From Microbacterium lushaniae (GTDB taxonomy: Bacteria; Actinomycetota; Actinomycetes; Actinomycetales; Microbacteriaceae): a stretch of 64,000 nucleotides of DNA. A program made the position numbers and the translations under genes. This document shows positions 45,753-54,885 of the stretch, one piece after another (the stretch's first letter is position 1; each line of letters opens with the position of its first letter). The notes beneath the pieces were generated by a model. The model did not search any database. It was not told where the DNA came from and saw only the letters and a list, made by a program, of their open reading frames with translations. Location of the stretch: positions 2,666,001 to 2,730,000 of the forward strand of contig NZ_CP044232.1 of the NCBI RefSeq assembly GCF_008727775.1, in the 5' to 3' direction.

Positions 45753-46736
45753 ATGCAAGAACAGCGCCCCTTGCGCGCTCAAACGAGCATCGGCGAGAGT
45801 GCCGTCGCCGATCGCGCGCTTCTCGGCATGGTCGCGCGGCTCTACTACCTCGAAGACCTCCCCCGGGTCGACATCGCCGAGCGCCTCGGCATCTCGCGGT
45901 TCAAGGTCGCCCGCCTCCTCACGCGCGCGCGCGAGGAGGGGGTGGTCACCATCGCCGTGCACGACCACGGCCTGCCCGACCCCCTGCTCAGCGAGGAACT
46001 GCGGATCGCCCTGGGCCTGCAGGAGTGCCATGTCGTGCGTTCGCACGGCACGCGCGACAACGTGCGGCAGCAGCTGGGCGCCGCGGCGGCGGAGGTGCTC
46101 AGCACGACGCTCTCGGATGACGAGGTGCTGGGGCTGACGTGGGGCCGCTCCCTCACCGCGACGACCTCGCAGCTGACGTCCCTGCCGCGGGTCACCGTGG
46201 TGCAGCTGACCGGGTTCGTCAGCGGCGAGATGGGGGCTTCGCCCGTCGAACTCGTCCGGGAGGCATCCCAGCGCGCGGGTGGCGCGGTGTATCCGATCTT
46301 CTCGCCCCTGTTCGTCAAGGATGCCGAGACCGCCGACAGCCTGAAACAGCACCCCGACATCCAGCAGGCCCTGCGCCTGTTCCCCCAGGTCACCACCGCT
46401 GTGGTCTCCGTGGGCAGCTGGAACCCGCCCGTCACGCAGGTGCGCGAGGTGCTGGCACCCGACGACGTCGCCCACGCCACCGCGCTCGGGTGCGTCGCCG
46501 ACGTCGCCGGCATCCTCGTCCGCGAGGACGGCTCCCTCGTCGATCCGGAGTTCCAGCGGCGCACGGTGTCGATCTCGCACGAAGAGCTGCACGCCGTCCC
46601 GCGCGTCATGGCCGTCGCCGGGGGCGCCGAGAAGGCGCAGGCGATCCGGGCCATCGCCAAGGCCGGCCTGATGACCAGCCTCGTCACCGATCACGCACTC
46701 GCCGAGAGCGCCCTCGCGGCGATCCGAGGCGAGTGA
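45753..46736 (+). CDS. SorC-family sugar-binding transcriptional regulator
   Basis: A 327-residue regulator. The N-terminal helix-turn-helix is at about residues 22-65 (MVARLYYLEDLPRVDIAERLGISRFKVARLL, quoted in part: DIAERLGISRFKVARLL). The C-terminal sugar-binding domain shows LGLTWGRSLTA, VVQLTGFVSGEMGASPVELVREAS, and TAVVSVGSWNPP, with GGAEKAQAIRAI near the end, where a phosphosugar would bind. It is divergent from the ABC/dehydrogenase operon and almost certainly controls it. The ATG at 45753 follows CGAGG; the frame is open 42 bp further but without SorC features. Confidence 0.9.
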   Translation: MQEQRPLRAQTSIGESAVADRALLGMVARLYYLEDLPRVDIAERLGISRFKVARLLTRAREEGVVTIAVHDHGLPDPLLSEELRIALGLQECHVVRSHGTRDNVRQQLGAAAAEVLSTTLSDDEVLGLTWGRSLTATTSQLTSLPRVTVVQLTGFVSGEMGASPVELVREASQRAGGAVYPIFSPLFVKDAETADSLKQHPDIQQALRLFPQVTTAVVSVGSWNPPVTQVREVLAPDDVAHATALGCVADVAGILVREDGSLVDPEFQRRTVSISHEELHAVPRVMAVAGGAEKAQAIRAIAKAGLMTSLVTDHALAESALAAIRGE

Positions 46737-46748
46737 CGCCGCTGCAGC

Positions 46749-49292
46749 TCAGTCGTCGACGGCGCTGAACGTCGCGCCTGCCTGGGCCTCCTGGTCTTCG
46801 ATCACCGGGATGGAGGTCGTGACCGTGGGCACGGAGGCCGACAGCAGAGTCCCGTCCTCCCTGCGGGCATCGGCGAACTGACGCAGCGAAGGCTTCCCAG
46901 GGATGACCGGGCCCTGCCCGCGCAGCGGCACCTCCGCACGGCTGCCGCCGTGGACGGTGTATCCGACCCCGCGCACCGCGAACTGCACCGGGTCGCCCTC
47001 ACCCGCCTCGATCGTGAGCAGATCGCGCGTCAGGGTCACATCCAGACGCGTGCCGTGCCAGTGCAGGACGTAGGAGAGCGACGGCCATTCGGCCGGCAGC
47101 CGCGGGTCGAAGGTGAGTTCGCCGAAGTGGTCGCGCATGCCCCCGAAGCCGGCCACCAGTGCCGTCCACACCCCGCCCGCGGAGGCGACGTGCACGCCGT
47201 CGGCGGCGTTGTGATGCAGGTCGCCGAGGTCGACGAACAGCGCGTCGCGGAAGTACTCCAGGGCGAGGTTCTGGTAGCCCACCTCCGCCGCCAGAATCGA
47301 CTGCACGACGGCCGACAGCGTCGAATCCCCCGTGGTCAGCGGGTCGTAGTACTCGAAGTCGGCGAGCTTCTCGTCGGCGGTGAAGTTGTCGCCCTGCAGG
47401 AACAGCGCCAGCACGACGTCGGCCTGCTTGAGCACCTGGTACCGGTAGATCACCAACGGGTGGAAGTGCAGCAGCAGCGGACGCTGATCGGCCGGCGTGT
47501 GCTCGAGGTCCCAGATCTCGCGCTCGAGGAACACCGCATCCTGCGGGTGGATGCCGAGGGCTTCGCTGTAGGGGATGTGCATCGCCTCGGCGGCCCGCTC
47601 CCACATCTCCGGCTCCGAGGGGTCGAGGTTCATCCGGTCGACCATGCGCAGGTAGGCGTCGTGATCGGCCTCCTCCATCTCGCGCACGGTCTGCGCGGCG
47701 AATCGGAGGTTGAAGCGGGCCATGACGTTGGTGAACAGGTTGTCGTTGACCACCGTGGTGTACTCGTCGGGGCCGGTGACACCGTGGATGTGGAAGGTCT
47801 CGTTCTCCCCGTCGATCACCCCGTCGCTCGAACGCCAGAATCCTAGGGTCGCCCACAGCCGTGCGGTGTCCACGGCGATGTCGACGCCCTCGGAATCGAG
47901 GAAATCGACGTCGCCGGTGGCGCGCACGTACTTGGCCACGGCATAGCTGACGTCGGCGTTGATGTGGTACTGCGCCGTGCCGGCGGCATAGTAGGCCGAC
48001 GCCTCCTCGCCGTTGATCGTGCGCCACGGGAACAGGGCGCCGGCCTCGTTGAGCTGGTGCGCGCGCTTGCGGGCGGCCGGCAGCATCAGGTACCGCATCC
48101 GCAGCGCGTTGCGCGCCCACAGCGGCGTCGTGTACGCCAGGAACGGCAGGACGTAGATCTCGGTGTCCCAGAAGTAGTGACCGGAATACCCCGAGCCGGT
48201 CACGCCCTTGGCGGGAACGCCCTGCCCGTCGGCGCGGGCTGCGGCCTGCGCGAGCTGGAAGAGGCACCAGCGGGTCGCCTGCTGCAGGTCGGGGTGACCC
48301 TCGATGCGAACGTCGGAGCGCTCCCAGAATCCGTCCAGCCACGCGCGCTGGCGTGCGAACAGCTCGTCCACGCCCAGTGCCTCCGCGCGGTCGAGGCCGC
48401 GGCGGCACCGGTCGATGAGCTCGCCCGCGGGAACGCCGCGGGAGGTGTGGTAGCTGACGATCTTCGTCAGGGTGGTCGGGACGCCCGCCTTCGCCTGCAC
48501 GCGGAAGACGTTCTTGGCGATGTCGGGTTCGATGAGGCGGCGTGCCGAGTACTCGTTCGCGGTGTCGACGAGATGGTCGGCGATCACGGCGAGCGTCATG
48601 CCCGACTCCGACACGCGGTAGCTCAGCGCGGAGCGCTCCCCGTCCTGCCAGTAGTCCTGCGGCTGCAGGACCCGTTCCTGCAGCTTCTCCGTCTTGCGCG
48701 GGTCGAATCCCGCCCGGCTCTTGCGCGCGCCCATCGGCGAGCCCCCGTAGATCCCCTCGCCGTCCTGGCGATTGATCAGCTGCGAGCTGATCGTCACCGC
48801 CGCGTCATCGTCGAGGACGGTCACCGTCAGCCGCATCACGGCGAGGTGCTTCTCCTCGAAGGACACCAGGCGCTCGTCCTCGATCTCGACGTGCTTGCCC
48901 GAGGGGGTCACCCACAGCAGGCGGCGGCGGAGCACTCCCTCGCGCATGTCGAGCACGCGCTCGTACTCGCGGACGTCGGCCACGTCGAAGGACAGCGGCT
49001 CATCGTCGACGTAGACGCGCATCACCTTGGCGTCCGGTGCGTTGATGATCGTCTGCCCCACCTCGGCGAACCCGTACGCCTGCTCGGCGTGGCGGATCGG
49101 GAAGATCTCGTGGAAGCCGTTGATGAAGGTCCCCTGCTCCTGTGCGAACCGCCCCTCGGGGTAGTTGCCGCGCAGCCCCAGGTAGCCGTTCCCGACCGAG
49201 AAGAGCGTCTCGGTCACGCCGGCGTCGTCGAGTGAGCCCTCGGTCTCGATGAGCCGCCACTCGTCGACGGGGAATCGACCGCGATCGATCAT
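46749..49292 (-). CDS. Glycoside hydrolase family 65 disaccharide phosphorylase
   Basis: An 847-residue GH65 enzyme: N-terminal beta-sandwich (about 1-270), linker, (alpha/alpha)6 barrel (about 330-720) and C-terminal sheet. Visible are GNGYLGLRGNYPEG, KGVTGSGYSGHYFWDTEIYVLPF (quoted in part: GHYFWDTEIY), and the general acid glutamate in HIHGVTGPDEYTTVVND. Family members phosphorolyse maltose, trehalose, kojibiose or nigerose to glucose plus beta-glucose-1-phosphate. The gene follows a beta-phosphoglucomutase by 39 bp, which fits that product. The ATG at 49292 follows AGGAAGG. The disaccharide cannot be fixed from sequence alone. A 156-residue C-terminus after the barrel is longer than in some relatives. 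Confidence 0.9.
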   Translation of the reverse strand: MIDRGRFPVDEWRLIETEGSLDDAGVTETLFSVGNGYLGLRGNYPEGRFAQEQGTFINGFHEIFPIRHAEQAYGFAEVGQTIINAPDAKVMRVYVDDEPLSFDVADVREYERVLDMREGVLRRRLLWVTPSGKHVEIEDERLVSFEEKHLAVMRLTVTVLDDDAAVTISSQLINRQDGEGIYGGSPMGARKSRAGFDPRKTEKLQERVLQPQDYWQDGERSALSYRVSESGMTLAVIADHLVDTANEYSARRLIEPDIAKNVFRVQAKAGVPTTLTKIVSYHTSRGVPAGELIDRCRRGLDRAEALGVDELFARQRAWLDGFWERSDVRIEGHPDLQQATRWCLFQLAQAAARADGQGVPAKGVTGSGYSGHYFWDTEIYVLPFLAYTTPLWARNALRMRYLMLPAARKRAHQLNEAGALFPWRTINGEEASAYYAAGTAQYHINADVSYAVAKYVRATGDVDFLDSEGVDIAVDTARLWATLGFWRSSDGVIDGENETFHIHGVTGPDEYTTVVNDNLFTNVMARFNLRFAAQTVREMEEADHDAYLRMVDRMNLDPSEPEMWERAAEAMHIPYSEALGIHPQDAVFLEREIWDLEHTPADQRPLLLHFHPLVIYRYQVLKQADVVLALFLQGDNFTADEKLADFEYYDPLTTGDSTLSAVVQSILAAEVGYQNLALEYFRDALFVDLGDLHHNAADGVHVASAGGVWTALVAGFGGMRDHFGELTFDPRLPAEWPSLSYVLHWHGTRLDVTLTRDLLTIEAGEGDPVQFAVRGVGYTVHGGSRAEVPLRGQGPVIPGKPSLRQFADARREDGTLLSASVPTVTTSIPVIEDQEAQAGATFSAVDD

Positions 49293-49331
49293 GGGCTGCC
49301 TTCCTGGCGAAGTTCGGGATGCTTCGGATGG

Positions 49332-50072
49332 TCAGTCTACGAAGGCGGCGAGGTCATCGACGACGACCGTGGCGCCGGCTCGGGCCAGATCCTCGCCGCC
49401 GACGCCGCGGTCCACCCCGACCACGACCGCGAAGCCGCCGGCAGCGGCCGACTGCACGCCACTGAGGGCGTCTTCGACCGCCACCGAGCGCGCCGGATCG
49501 ACCCCCAGCATCCGCGCCGCCTCGACGAACACGTCGGGAGCGGGCTTGGAGCGGAGGTGATCGCGCTCGGCGACCACACCGTCCATGACGACGTCGAACC
49601 GGTCGCGGATGCCCGCGGCCTCGAGCACCTCCTGGGCGTTCTTGGAGCTGGACACCACGGCGATCGGCACGCCCGCGGCCTGGAGCTTGTCGACCAGGCG
49701 CATCGAGCCCGGGTACGCGGCGATGCCTTCCGAGCGCAGCACGGCGGCGAACACCAGGTTCTTCCGGTTGCCGATGCCGCAGACGGTGTCGGCGGTGGGC
49801 GGGTCGGCAGGGTCTCCCCACGGCACCTCGACGTCGCGACTGCGCAGGAGGCTGGCCACACCGTCGTAGCGCTTCTTGCCGTCGAGGTATTCGAAGTAGT
49901 CGCGGTCGGTGTAGGGCGGCTGGATGTCCCACTGCGCGAACAGTTCCTCGAACATCGTCCGCCACGCGTGCATGTGCACCTCCGCGGTTGGGGTGAGCAC
50001 GCCGTCCAGATCGAACAGGACGGCGTCGTAGGCGGTGAGATCGGGCAGGCGGTCGGGGTTTCCGTCGGTCAC
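49332..50072 (-). CDS. HAD-IA hydrolase, beta-phosphoglucomutase-like
   Basis: A 246-residue HAD protein. Motif I is AVLFDLDGVLTPTAEVHMHAW with the nucleophile and acid/base aspartates, a helical cap follows (YFEYLDGKKRYDGVASLL, the KR-type cap of beta-PGM), motif II is AVVSSSKNA, motif III is SKPAPDVF and motif IV is AVEDALSGVQ. It should convert beta-glucose-1-phosphate to glucose-6-phosphate. Its gene precedes the GH65 phosphorylase by 39 bp in the same direction, which strongly supports the role. The GTG at 50072 has TACGCT 6 nt upstream and no ribosome-binding site. Confidence 0.88.
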   Translation of the reverse strand: MTDGNPDRLPDLTAYDAVLFDLDGVLTPTAEVHMHAWRTMFEELFAQWDIQPPYTDRDYFEYLDGKKRYDGVASLLRSRDVEVPWGDPADPPTADTVCGIGNRKNLVFAAVLRSEGIAAYPGSMRLVDKLQAAGVPIAVVSSSKNAQEVLEAAGIRDRFDVVMDGVVAERDHLRSKPAPDVFVEAARMLGVDPARSVAVEDALSGVQSAAAGGFAVVVGVDRGVGGEDLARAGATVVVDDLAAFVD

Positions 50073-50078
50073 CGCATC

Positions 50079-50084
50079 AGCGTA
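50079..50084 (-). promoter_or_regulatory. Putative leaderless -10 element of the beta-PGM/GH65 operon
   Basis: TACGCT on the minus strand, exactly 6 nt before the GTG at 50072. Confidence 0.45.
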
Positions 50085-50146
50085 GTCAGCCGATGCGGTG
50101 ACGATGCGAAGGCTTGCGCAGCTCATAGGACACCGGCACGGGATGC

Positions 50147-51385
50147 TCAGCCGCCGACGACCTGCAGCGTCTGCCGCGCGATCTCGAGCTCCTCGTTCGT
50201 GGGCACGACGAGCACCGTCACCGCCGAGTCGTCCGTGGAGATGATCCGCGTCCCCCGCTCGGGTGCGGTGTTGCGCGCCGGGTCGATCTCGATCCCGGCG
50301 AATCCGAACGTCGCGAGCGACTCCGCGCGCACCTCCGGGGTGTGCTCCCCCACGCCCGCGGTGAAGGCGATGACGTCGACTCCGCCGAGCTGGGCGAGGT
50401 AGGCACCCGCGTACGCGCGCAGGCGGTGGATGTAGACGTCCCACGCGCGCGTGATCCGCGCATCGCCGGCGTCCACGCCGGCGCGGATGTCGCGCATGTC
50501 GCTGACGCCGGCGAGACCGAGCAGTCCGGAGCGCTTGTTCAGCAGGTCGTCCAGGTCGCCGATCGACATGTCCGCGCGACGGGCCAGCTGCAGGAGGACG
50601 GCCGGATCGAGGTCGCCCGAGCGCGTCCCCATCACGAGCCCCTCCAGCGGCGTGAGCCCCATCGAGGTGTCCACCGACCGTCCGCCCTCGATCGCGGTGA
50701 CCGAGGCCCCGTTGCCGAGATGGAAGACGATCTGCCGCAGTTGCCCGAGGGGCCTGCCCAAGAAGGCGGCGGCGGACTCGCTGACGAACTGGTGACTGGT
50801 GCCGTGGAAGCCGTACCGGCGGATGCGGTGGGCCTCCGCCAGCGGCGCGTCGATGGCGTACGTGTAGGCGGCCGGGGCCAGGCTCTGGTGGAACGCCGTG
50901 TCGAACACCGCCACGTGCGGGACGTCGGGGAACGCCTTCCTCGCCGCGACGATGCCGGCGAGGTTGGCGGGGTTGTGCAGCGGGGCCAGCACCGACAACT
51001 CGTCGATGTTGATCTCCACGAGCGGCGTCACCAGCGTCGGCTCGTAGAACCGCGCTCCCCCGTGCACGACCCGATGTCCCACGGCCACAGGTGCGCGCTC
51101 GGTCAGCGACGGCCCGTGCTGCGCGAAGGCCTCCAGCATCACGCCGAACCCCGCGGTGTGATCGGCGATCTCGCGCTGGATCTCGGAGGTCGCATCCGTG
51201 ACCGTGAGCGCCACCCCGTCGCCGCCGCCGGCCAGTGCGGCCGCCGTGACGGTGTGGCGGGCGAGCCCGGATTCCTGGCCGATGCGCTCGATGAGGCCCT
51301 TGGCCAGCACCTGCTCGGTGTCGCCGTCCAACAGCTGGTACTTGATCGAGGACGACCCGGAGTTGATCACGAGGACATCGCTCAT
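50147..51385 (-). CDS. ackA: Acetate kinase
   Basis: A 412-residue enzyme that interconverts acetyl phosphate plus ADP with acetate plus ATP. Motifs are VLVINSGSSSIKYQLLD, AVGHRVVHGG, VAVFDTAFHQSL, YGFHGTSHQFVSE, HLGNGASVTAI and the C-terminal FTAGVGEHTPEVR with DPARN. The ATG at 51385 follows GGGAGG and overlaps the pta stop by 4 bp (ATGA), so the pair is co-translated. The order pta-ackA is standard in actinobacteria. Direction of flux (overflow or acetate use) depends on conditions; acs at 18 kb covers the ATP-costly route. Confidence 0.96.
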   Translation of the reverse strand: MSDVLVINSGSSSIKYQLLDGDTEQVLAKGLIERIGQESGLARHTVTAAALAGGGDGVALTVTDATSEIQREIADHTAGFGVMLEAFAQHGPSLTERAPVAVGHRVVHGGARFYEPTLVTPLVEINIDELSVLAPLHNPANLAGIVAARKAFPDVPHVAVFDTAFHQSLAPAAYTYAIDAPLAEAHRIRRYGFHGTSHQFVSESAAAFLGRPLGQLRQIVFHLGNGASVTAIEGGRSVDTSMGLTPLEGLVMGTRSGDLDPAVLLQLARRADMSIGDLDDLLNKRSGLLGLAGVSDMRDIRAGVDAGDARITRAWDVYIHRLRAYAGAYLAQLGGVDVIAFTAGVGEHTPEVRAESLATFGFAGIEIDPARNTAPERGTRIISTDDSAVTVLVVPTNEELEIARQTLQVVGG

Positions 51386-53544
51386 GGTGTGCCTCCCTCC
51401 CCGGTGGTGCCGCCGGCCTGGGCCTGGATCGCCGTGATGGCGATGGTGTTGACGATGTCGTCCACCAGCGCGCCGCGGGAGAGGTCGTTGATGGGCTTGT
51501 TCAGGCCCTGCAGCACGGGGCCGATGGCCACCGCACCGGCGGAGCGCTGCACGGCCTTGTAGGTGTTGTTGCCGGTGTTCAGGTCGGGGAAGACGAAGAC
51601 CGTGGCACGGCCGGCGACGTCGGAGCCGGGCAGCTTCGCCTTGGCCACCGCCGCGTCGGCGGCGGCGTCGTACTGGATCGGACCCTCCACGAGCAGCTCG
51701 GGCGCCCGCTCGCGCACGAGGGCGGTGGCGGCGCGGACCTTCTCCACGTCGGCGCCGGTTCCGGATTCGCCCGTCGAGTACGACAGCATCGCCACGCGCG
51801 GGGCGATGCCGAACTGGTCGGCCGTGGCAGCCGAGGAGATCGCGATGTCGGCCAGCTGCTCGCTCGTGGGGTCGGGGATGACGGCGCAGTCGCCGTACAC
51901 GAGCACCCGATCGGCCAGCGCCATGAGGAAGACGCTGGAGACCACGGAGACGCCGGGACGGGTCTTGATGATCTCGAAGGCCGGCCGGATTGTGTGCGCC
52001 GTGGTGTGGGCGGCGCCGGAGACCATCCCGTCGGCCAGTCCGAGGTGCACCATGAGCGTGCCGAAGTACGACACATCGGTGACGGTGTCGGCCGCGCGCG
52101 CATACGTCATGCCCTTGTGCGCGCGGAGCCGCTCGTATTCGCGCGCGAACCGGTCGACGTACACGGCGTCGAAGGGGCTCACGACGCGAGCCTCGCCCAG
52201 GTCGATCCCCAGTTCGATGGCGCGGTTTCGCACCTCGATCTCCTCGCCGAGGATCGTGAGGTCGGCGATGCCGCGCGCGAGCACGGTCGCCGCCGCGCGC
52301 AGCACGCGGTCGTCGGTGCCCTCGGGCAGCACGATGTGCCGGCGCTGACGGCGGGCGCGCTCGACGAGGCCGTACTCGAACATCAGCGGCGTGACGACGG
52401 TGGGCTCGGCCACCCCGAGCAGGCGCGTCAGCTCGTCGGTGTCGACGTGGCGCTCGAAGATCGCCAGCGCGGTGTCGTAGCGACGCTGCGAGTCGGCGGC
52501 GAGGCGGCCGCGGGTGTTCATCACACGCACCGCGGTGTCGTAGGTTCCGAGGTCGGTGGCGATCAGCGGCAGCGACGAGCCCAGCCCGTCGATGAGCCGA
52601 TCGACGGGCTCCGGCAGAGGGAAGCCGCCGTTGAGCACGACGCCGGCAAGGGAGGGGAAGGTCCCCGACGCATTGGCCAGGAGGGCTGCCAGCAGCACCT
52701 CGGCGCGATCGGCGGGGATCACCACGATCGAGGACTCGGTCAGGCGCGGCAGCACGTTGACCATCGACATCCCGGCCACCACGACGCCCAGGACCTCACG
52801 CGTGAGCAGCTCGGGATCACCCTTGACCAGCTCGCCGCCGACCGAGCGCATCACGCCGCGCACCGACGGGGCGACGAGGAACCGGTCTTCGGGGAGCGCC
52901 CACACGGGGATCTCGCGCTCTGACGGCGAAGGGGCGCCGTCGCCGGTCAGGACCGACCGCACGGAGGCGACGATGTCGGCCAGCACCTGCGGATCCGCCC
53001 GGTTGACGACCACAGCGAGGAGCTCGGCGCGCTCATGGGCGAGTTCGACCAGCGCGAGCGCAGCGGCCTGACCGACCTGCTCCGGCGTGCGGGGCATGCT
53101 GGAGCCCAGCTGCTCGCTCTGACCGTGCTGCGCGCGCCCGCCCACCACGAGCAGGACGGGCGCTCCGAGGTTCGCGGCGATGCGCGCGTTGTAGGCGAGC
53201 TCTGCCGGACTGGACACGTCGGTGTAGTCGCTGCCGAGGACCACGACCGCGTCGCACTGGGCCTGGACGGCCTTGTACCGTTCGACGATCCTCGCCAGCG
53301 CCGCATCCGGATCGCGCCGGACGTCGTCGTAGGTGACCCCCACGCATTGGTCGTAATCGAGGTCGACCCCGTCGTGGTCCAGGAGCATCTCGAGGACGTA
53401 GTCGCGCTCGGTCGTCGAACGCGCGATGGTGCGGAAGACGCCCACGTGCGGCGTGGCGTGACTGAGCGCGTCGAGCACCCCGAGGGCCACGGTCGACTTG
53501 CCCGAGTTTCCCTCGGCCGACGTGATGTAGATGCTCTGCGCCAC
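51382..53544 (-). CDS. pta: Phosphate acetyltransferase
   Basis: A 720-residue long-form Pta that swaps CoA for phosphate on acetyl groups. The N-terminal P-loop domain is BioD/DRTGG-like (YITSAEGNSGKSTVALGVLDAL, quoted in part: TSAEGNSGKSTVA), the middle DRTGG domain follows, and the catalytic PTA_PTB domain covers about 390-715 with RRQRRHIVLPEGTDDRVLRAA, MVSGAAHTTAHTIRPAFEIIK, and FPDLNTGNNTYKAVQRSAGA. The GTG at 53544 has TAGGGT 6 nt before it and no ribosome-binding site. It lies upstream of ackA with a 4-bp overlap. Confidence 0.95.
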   Translation of the reverse strand: MAQSIYITSAEGNSGKSTVALGVLDALSHATPHVGVFRTIARSTTERDYVLEMLLDHDGVDLDYDQCVGVTYDDVRRDPDAALARIVERYKAVQAQCDAVVVLGSDYTDVSSPAELAYNARIAANLGAPVLLVVGGRAQHGQSEQLGSSMPRTPEQVGQAAALALVELAHERAELLAVVVNRADPQVLADIVASVRSVLTGDGAPSPSEREIPVWALPEDRFLVAPSVRGVMRSVGGELVKGDPELLTREVLGVVVAGMSMVNVLPRLTESSIVVIPADRAEVLLAALLANASGTFPSLAGVVLNGGFPLPEPVDRLIDGLGSSLPLIATDLGTYDTAVRVMNTRGRLAADSQRRYDTALAIFERHVDTDELTRLLGVAEPTVVTPLMFEYGLVERARRQRRHIVLPEGTDDRVLRAAATVLARGIADLTILGEEIEVRNRAIELGIDLGEARVVSPFDAVYVDRFAREYERLRAHKGMTYARAADTVTDVSYFGTLMVHLGLADGMVSGAAHTTAHTIRPAFEIIKTRPGVSVVSSVFLMALADRVLVYGDCAVIPDPTSEQLADIAISSAATADQFGIAPRVAMLSYSTGESGTGADVEKVRAATALVRERAPELLVEGPIQYDAAADAAVAKAKLPGSDVAGRATVFVFPDLNTGNNTYKAVQRSAGAVAIGPVLQGLNKPINDLSRGALVDDIVNTIAITAIQAQAGGTTGEGGTP

Positions 53545-53550
53545 GCGTCC

Positions 53551-53556
53551 ACCCTA
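53551..53556 (-). promoter_or_regulatory. Putative leaderless -10 element of pta-ackA
   Basis: TAGGGT on the minus strand, exactly 6 nt before the GTG at 53544. Confidence 0.45.
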
Positions 53557-53599
53557 CGGCGGCGATCCCGCGAGCGGAGGGGCCCGGGACCGGGACAAA

Positions 53600-53692
53600 A
53601 AATAAGACTCTCCGCGCACCCAGCAGAGCCTGGTTACCCTTGCTACGTTTCCGTCCTGGGGGAGTTGGCCTGGATGCCGTCACGCGGAGAGC
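53600..53692 (-). ncRNA. ffs: Signal recognition particle RNA (small bacterial type)
   Basis: The minus strand carries the SRP domain IV core AGGACGGAAACGTAGCA with the GGAA tetraloop side, flanked by CAACTCCCCC and AAGGGTAACCAGGC, the form seen in actinobacteria. The ends pair as CTCTCCGCG/CGCGGAGAG (53691-53683 with 53616-53608). A run of six T follows (53602-53597), giving an intrinsic terminator. The RNA is of the short type without an Alu domain and partners Ffh for membrane targeting. The exact ends are estimated from the pairing. Confidence 0.92.
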
Positions 53693-53870
53693 CGGCTCCA
53701 GTGTATCGGTCGACGCGCCCCGCGGCCAACGCGGGCTCACCGACTTCGCCGCCCCGCCGCACGGACCCTCGCGCGACAAGGGCAGACTTCTCCCAGCCCC
53801 CGAGACCGAAAGCGGGGTTACGATCGGGTCACGACCGGCGACGACGCCACTCCCCGGACCCGAGGGATCA

Positions 53871-54878
53871 ATGAACGAGACCGCGACGACATCGCCCGAT
53901 TCCGCATCGGGGCCGCTCACCCCGGACGACTTCGGCCGGGTCACCGACAGCATCGTCGCGTCGATGTCGCGCGTGATCGACGGCAAACCCGAGGCCGTGC
54001 GCTCGGCGCTCGTGGCGCTGCTGGCGGAAGGCCACCTCCTGATCGAGGACGTGCCCGGCGTCGGCAAGACGATGCTGGCGCGTGCCCTGGCCGCTTCGGT
54101 GGATGCGAGCGTGCGCCGCATCCAGTTCACGCCCGACCTGCTGCCCGGCGATGTCACCGGGGTGTCGGTGTTCAATCCCGTCGATCGCGAGTTCGAGTTC
54201 AAGCCAGGCGCCATCTTCGCCAACGTCGTCATCGCCGATGAGATCAACCGTTCCTCCCCCAAGACGCAGTCGGCTCTGCTGGAGGCCATGGAGGAGCAGC
54301 AGGTCACCGTCGACGGACGCACCCACCTGCTCCCCGATCCGTTCCTCGTCGTCGCGACGCAGAATCCCCTCGAGATGGAGGGCACGTACGCCCTGCCCGA
54401 GGCGCAGCGCGACCGGTTCATGATGCGCATCTCGATGGGCTACCCCGATGCCCGCAGCGAAGCGCTCATGCTCCGCCAGCGCGACAGCGTCAACCCTCTG
54501 GAGGCGATCCGTCCCGTCGTGACCGCCGAGCGGGTGACGCAGCTGATCGCGTGGGCGCGAGCGGTGCACGTGTCGCCGGCCGTGGAGGACTACGCCGTCG
54601 CGCTGGCCCACGCCACGCGCACGCACCCCGACCTCCGCCTGGGCGCGAGCCCGCGCGCCACCCTGCAGCTCGTGCGCGCGGCGAAGGTGTGGGCGGCCCT
54701 GGACGGGCGGGGATTCGTCATCCCCGACGATGTCACCGCGCTGCTCGCGCCCGTCTTCGCGCACCGCCTCATCCCCAGCCGCGCCGCGGCGGGCGGCCGG
54801 CCCTCGGCCGACGTCGTCGCCTCGACGCTGGAGCGGATCGCCGGGTCGGTGCGCGTGCCGCTCGCCGCGCGCATGTGA
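53871..54878 (+). CDS. MoxR-family AAA+ ATPase
   Basis: A 335-residue AAA+ protein: Walker A VPGVGKTMLARALA, Walker B VVIADEINRSSPKTQ, sensor 1 FLVVATQNPLEMEGTYALPEAQ, and a C-terminal lid with ASPRATLQLVRAAKVWA. MoxR proteins act as chaperones that mature complexes or activate partners with von Willebrand or DUF58 domains. The next gene encodes a DUF58 protein 7 bp away, then a transglutaminase, a conserved trio in actinobacteria. The ATG follows GAGGGA. A TACGAT at 53819-53824 is a plausible -10 element. The client is unknown, probably envelope-related. Confidence 0.9.
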   Translation: MNETATTSPDSASGPLTPDDFGRVTDSIVASMSRVIDGKPEAVRSALVALLAEGHLLIEDVPGVGKTMLARALAASVDASVRRIQFTPDLLPGDVTGVSVFNPVDREFEFKPGAIFANVVIADEINRSSPKTQSALLEAMEEQQVTVDGRTHLLPDPFLVVATQNPLEMEGTYALPEAQRDRFMMRISMGYPDARSEALMLRQRDSVNPLEAIRPVVTAERVTQLIAWARAVHVSPAVEDYAVALAHATRTHPDLRLGASPRATLQLVRAAKVWAALDGRGFVIPDDVTALLAPVFAHRLIPSRAAAGGRPSADVVASTLERIAGSVRVPLAARM

Positions 54879-54885
54879 GCCTGCC

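Noticed and set aside
46749..50072. GH65/beta-PGM operon as a new pathway
   Set aside because: Phosphorylase plus beta-phosphoglucomutase is a well-known pairing. Only the disaccharide is open.
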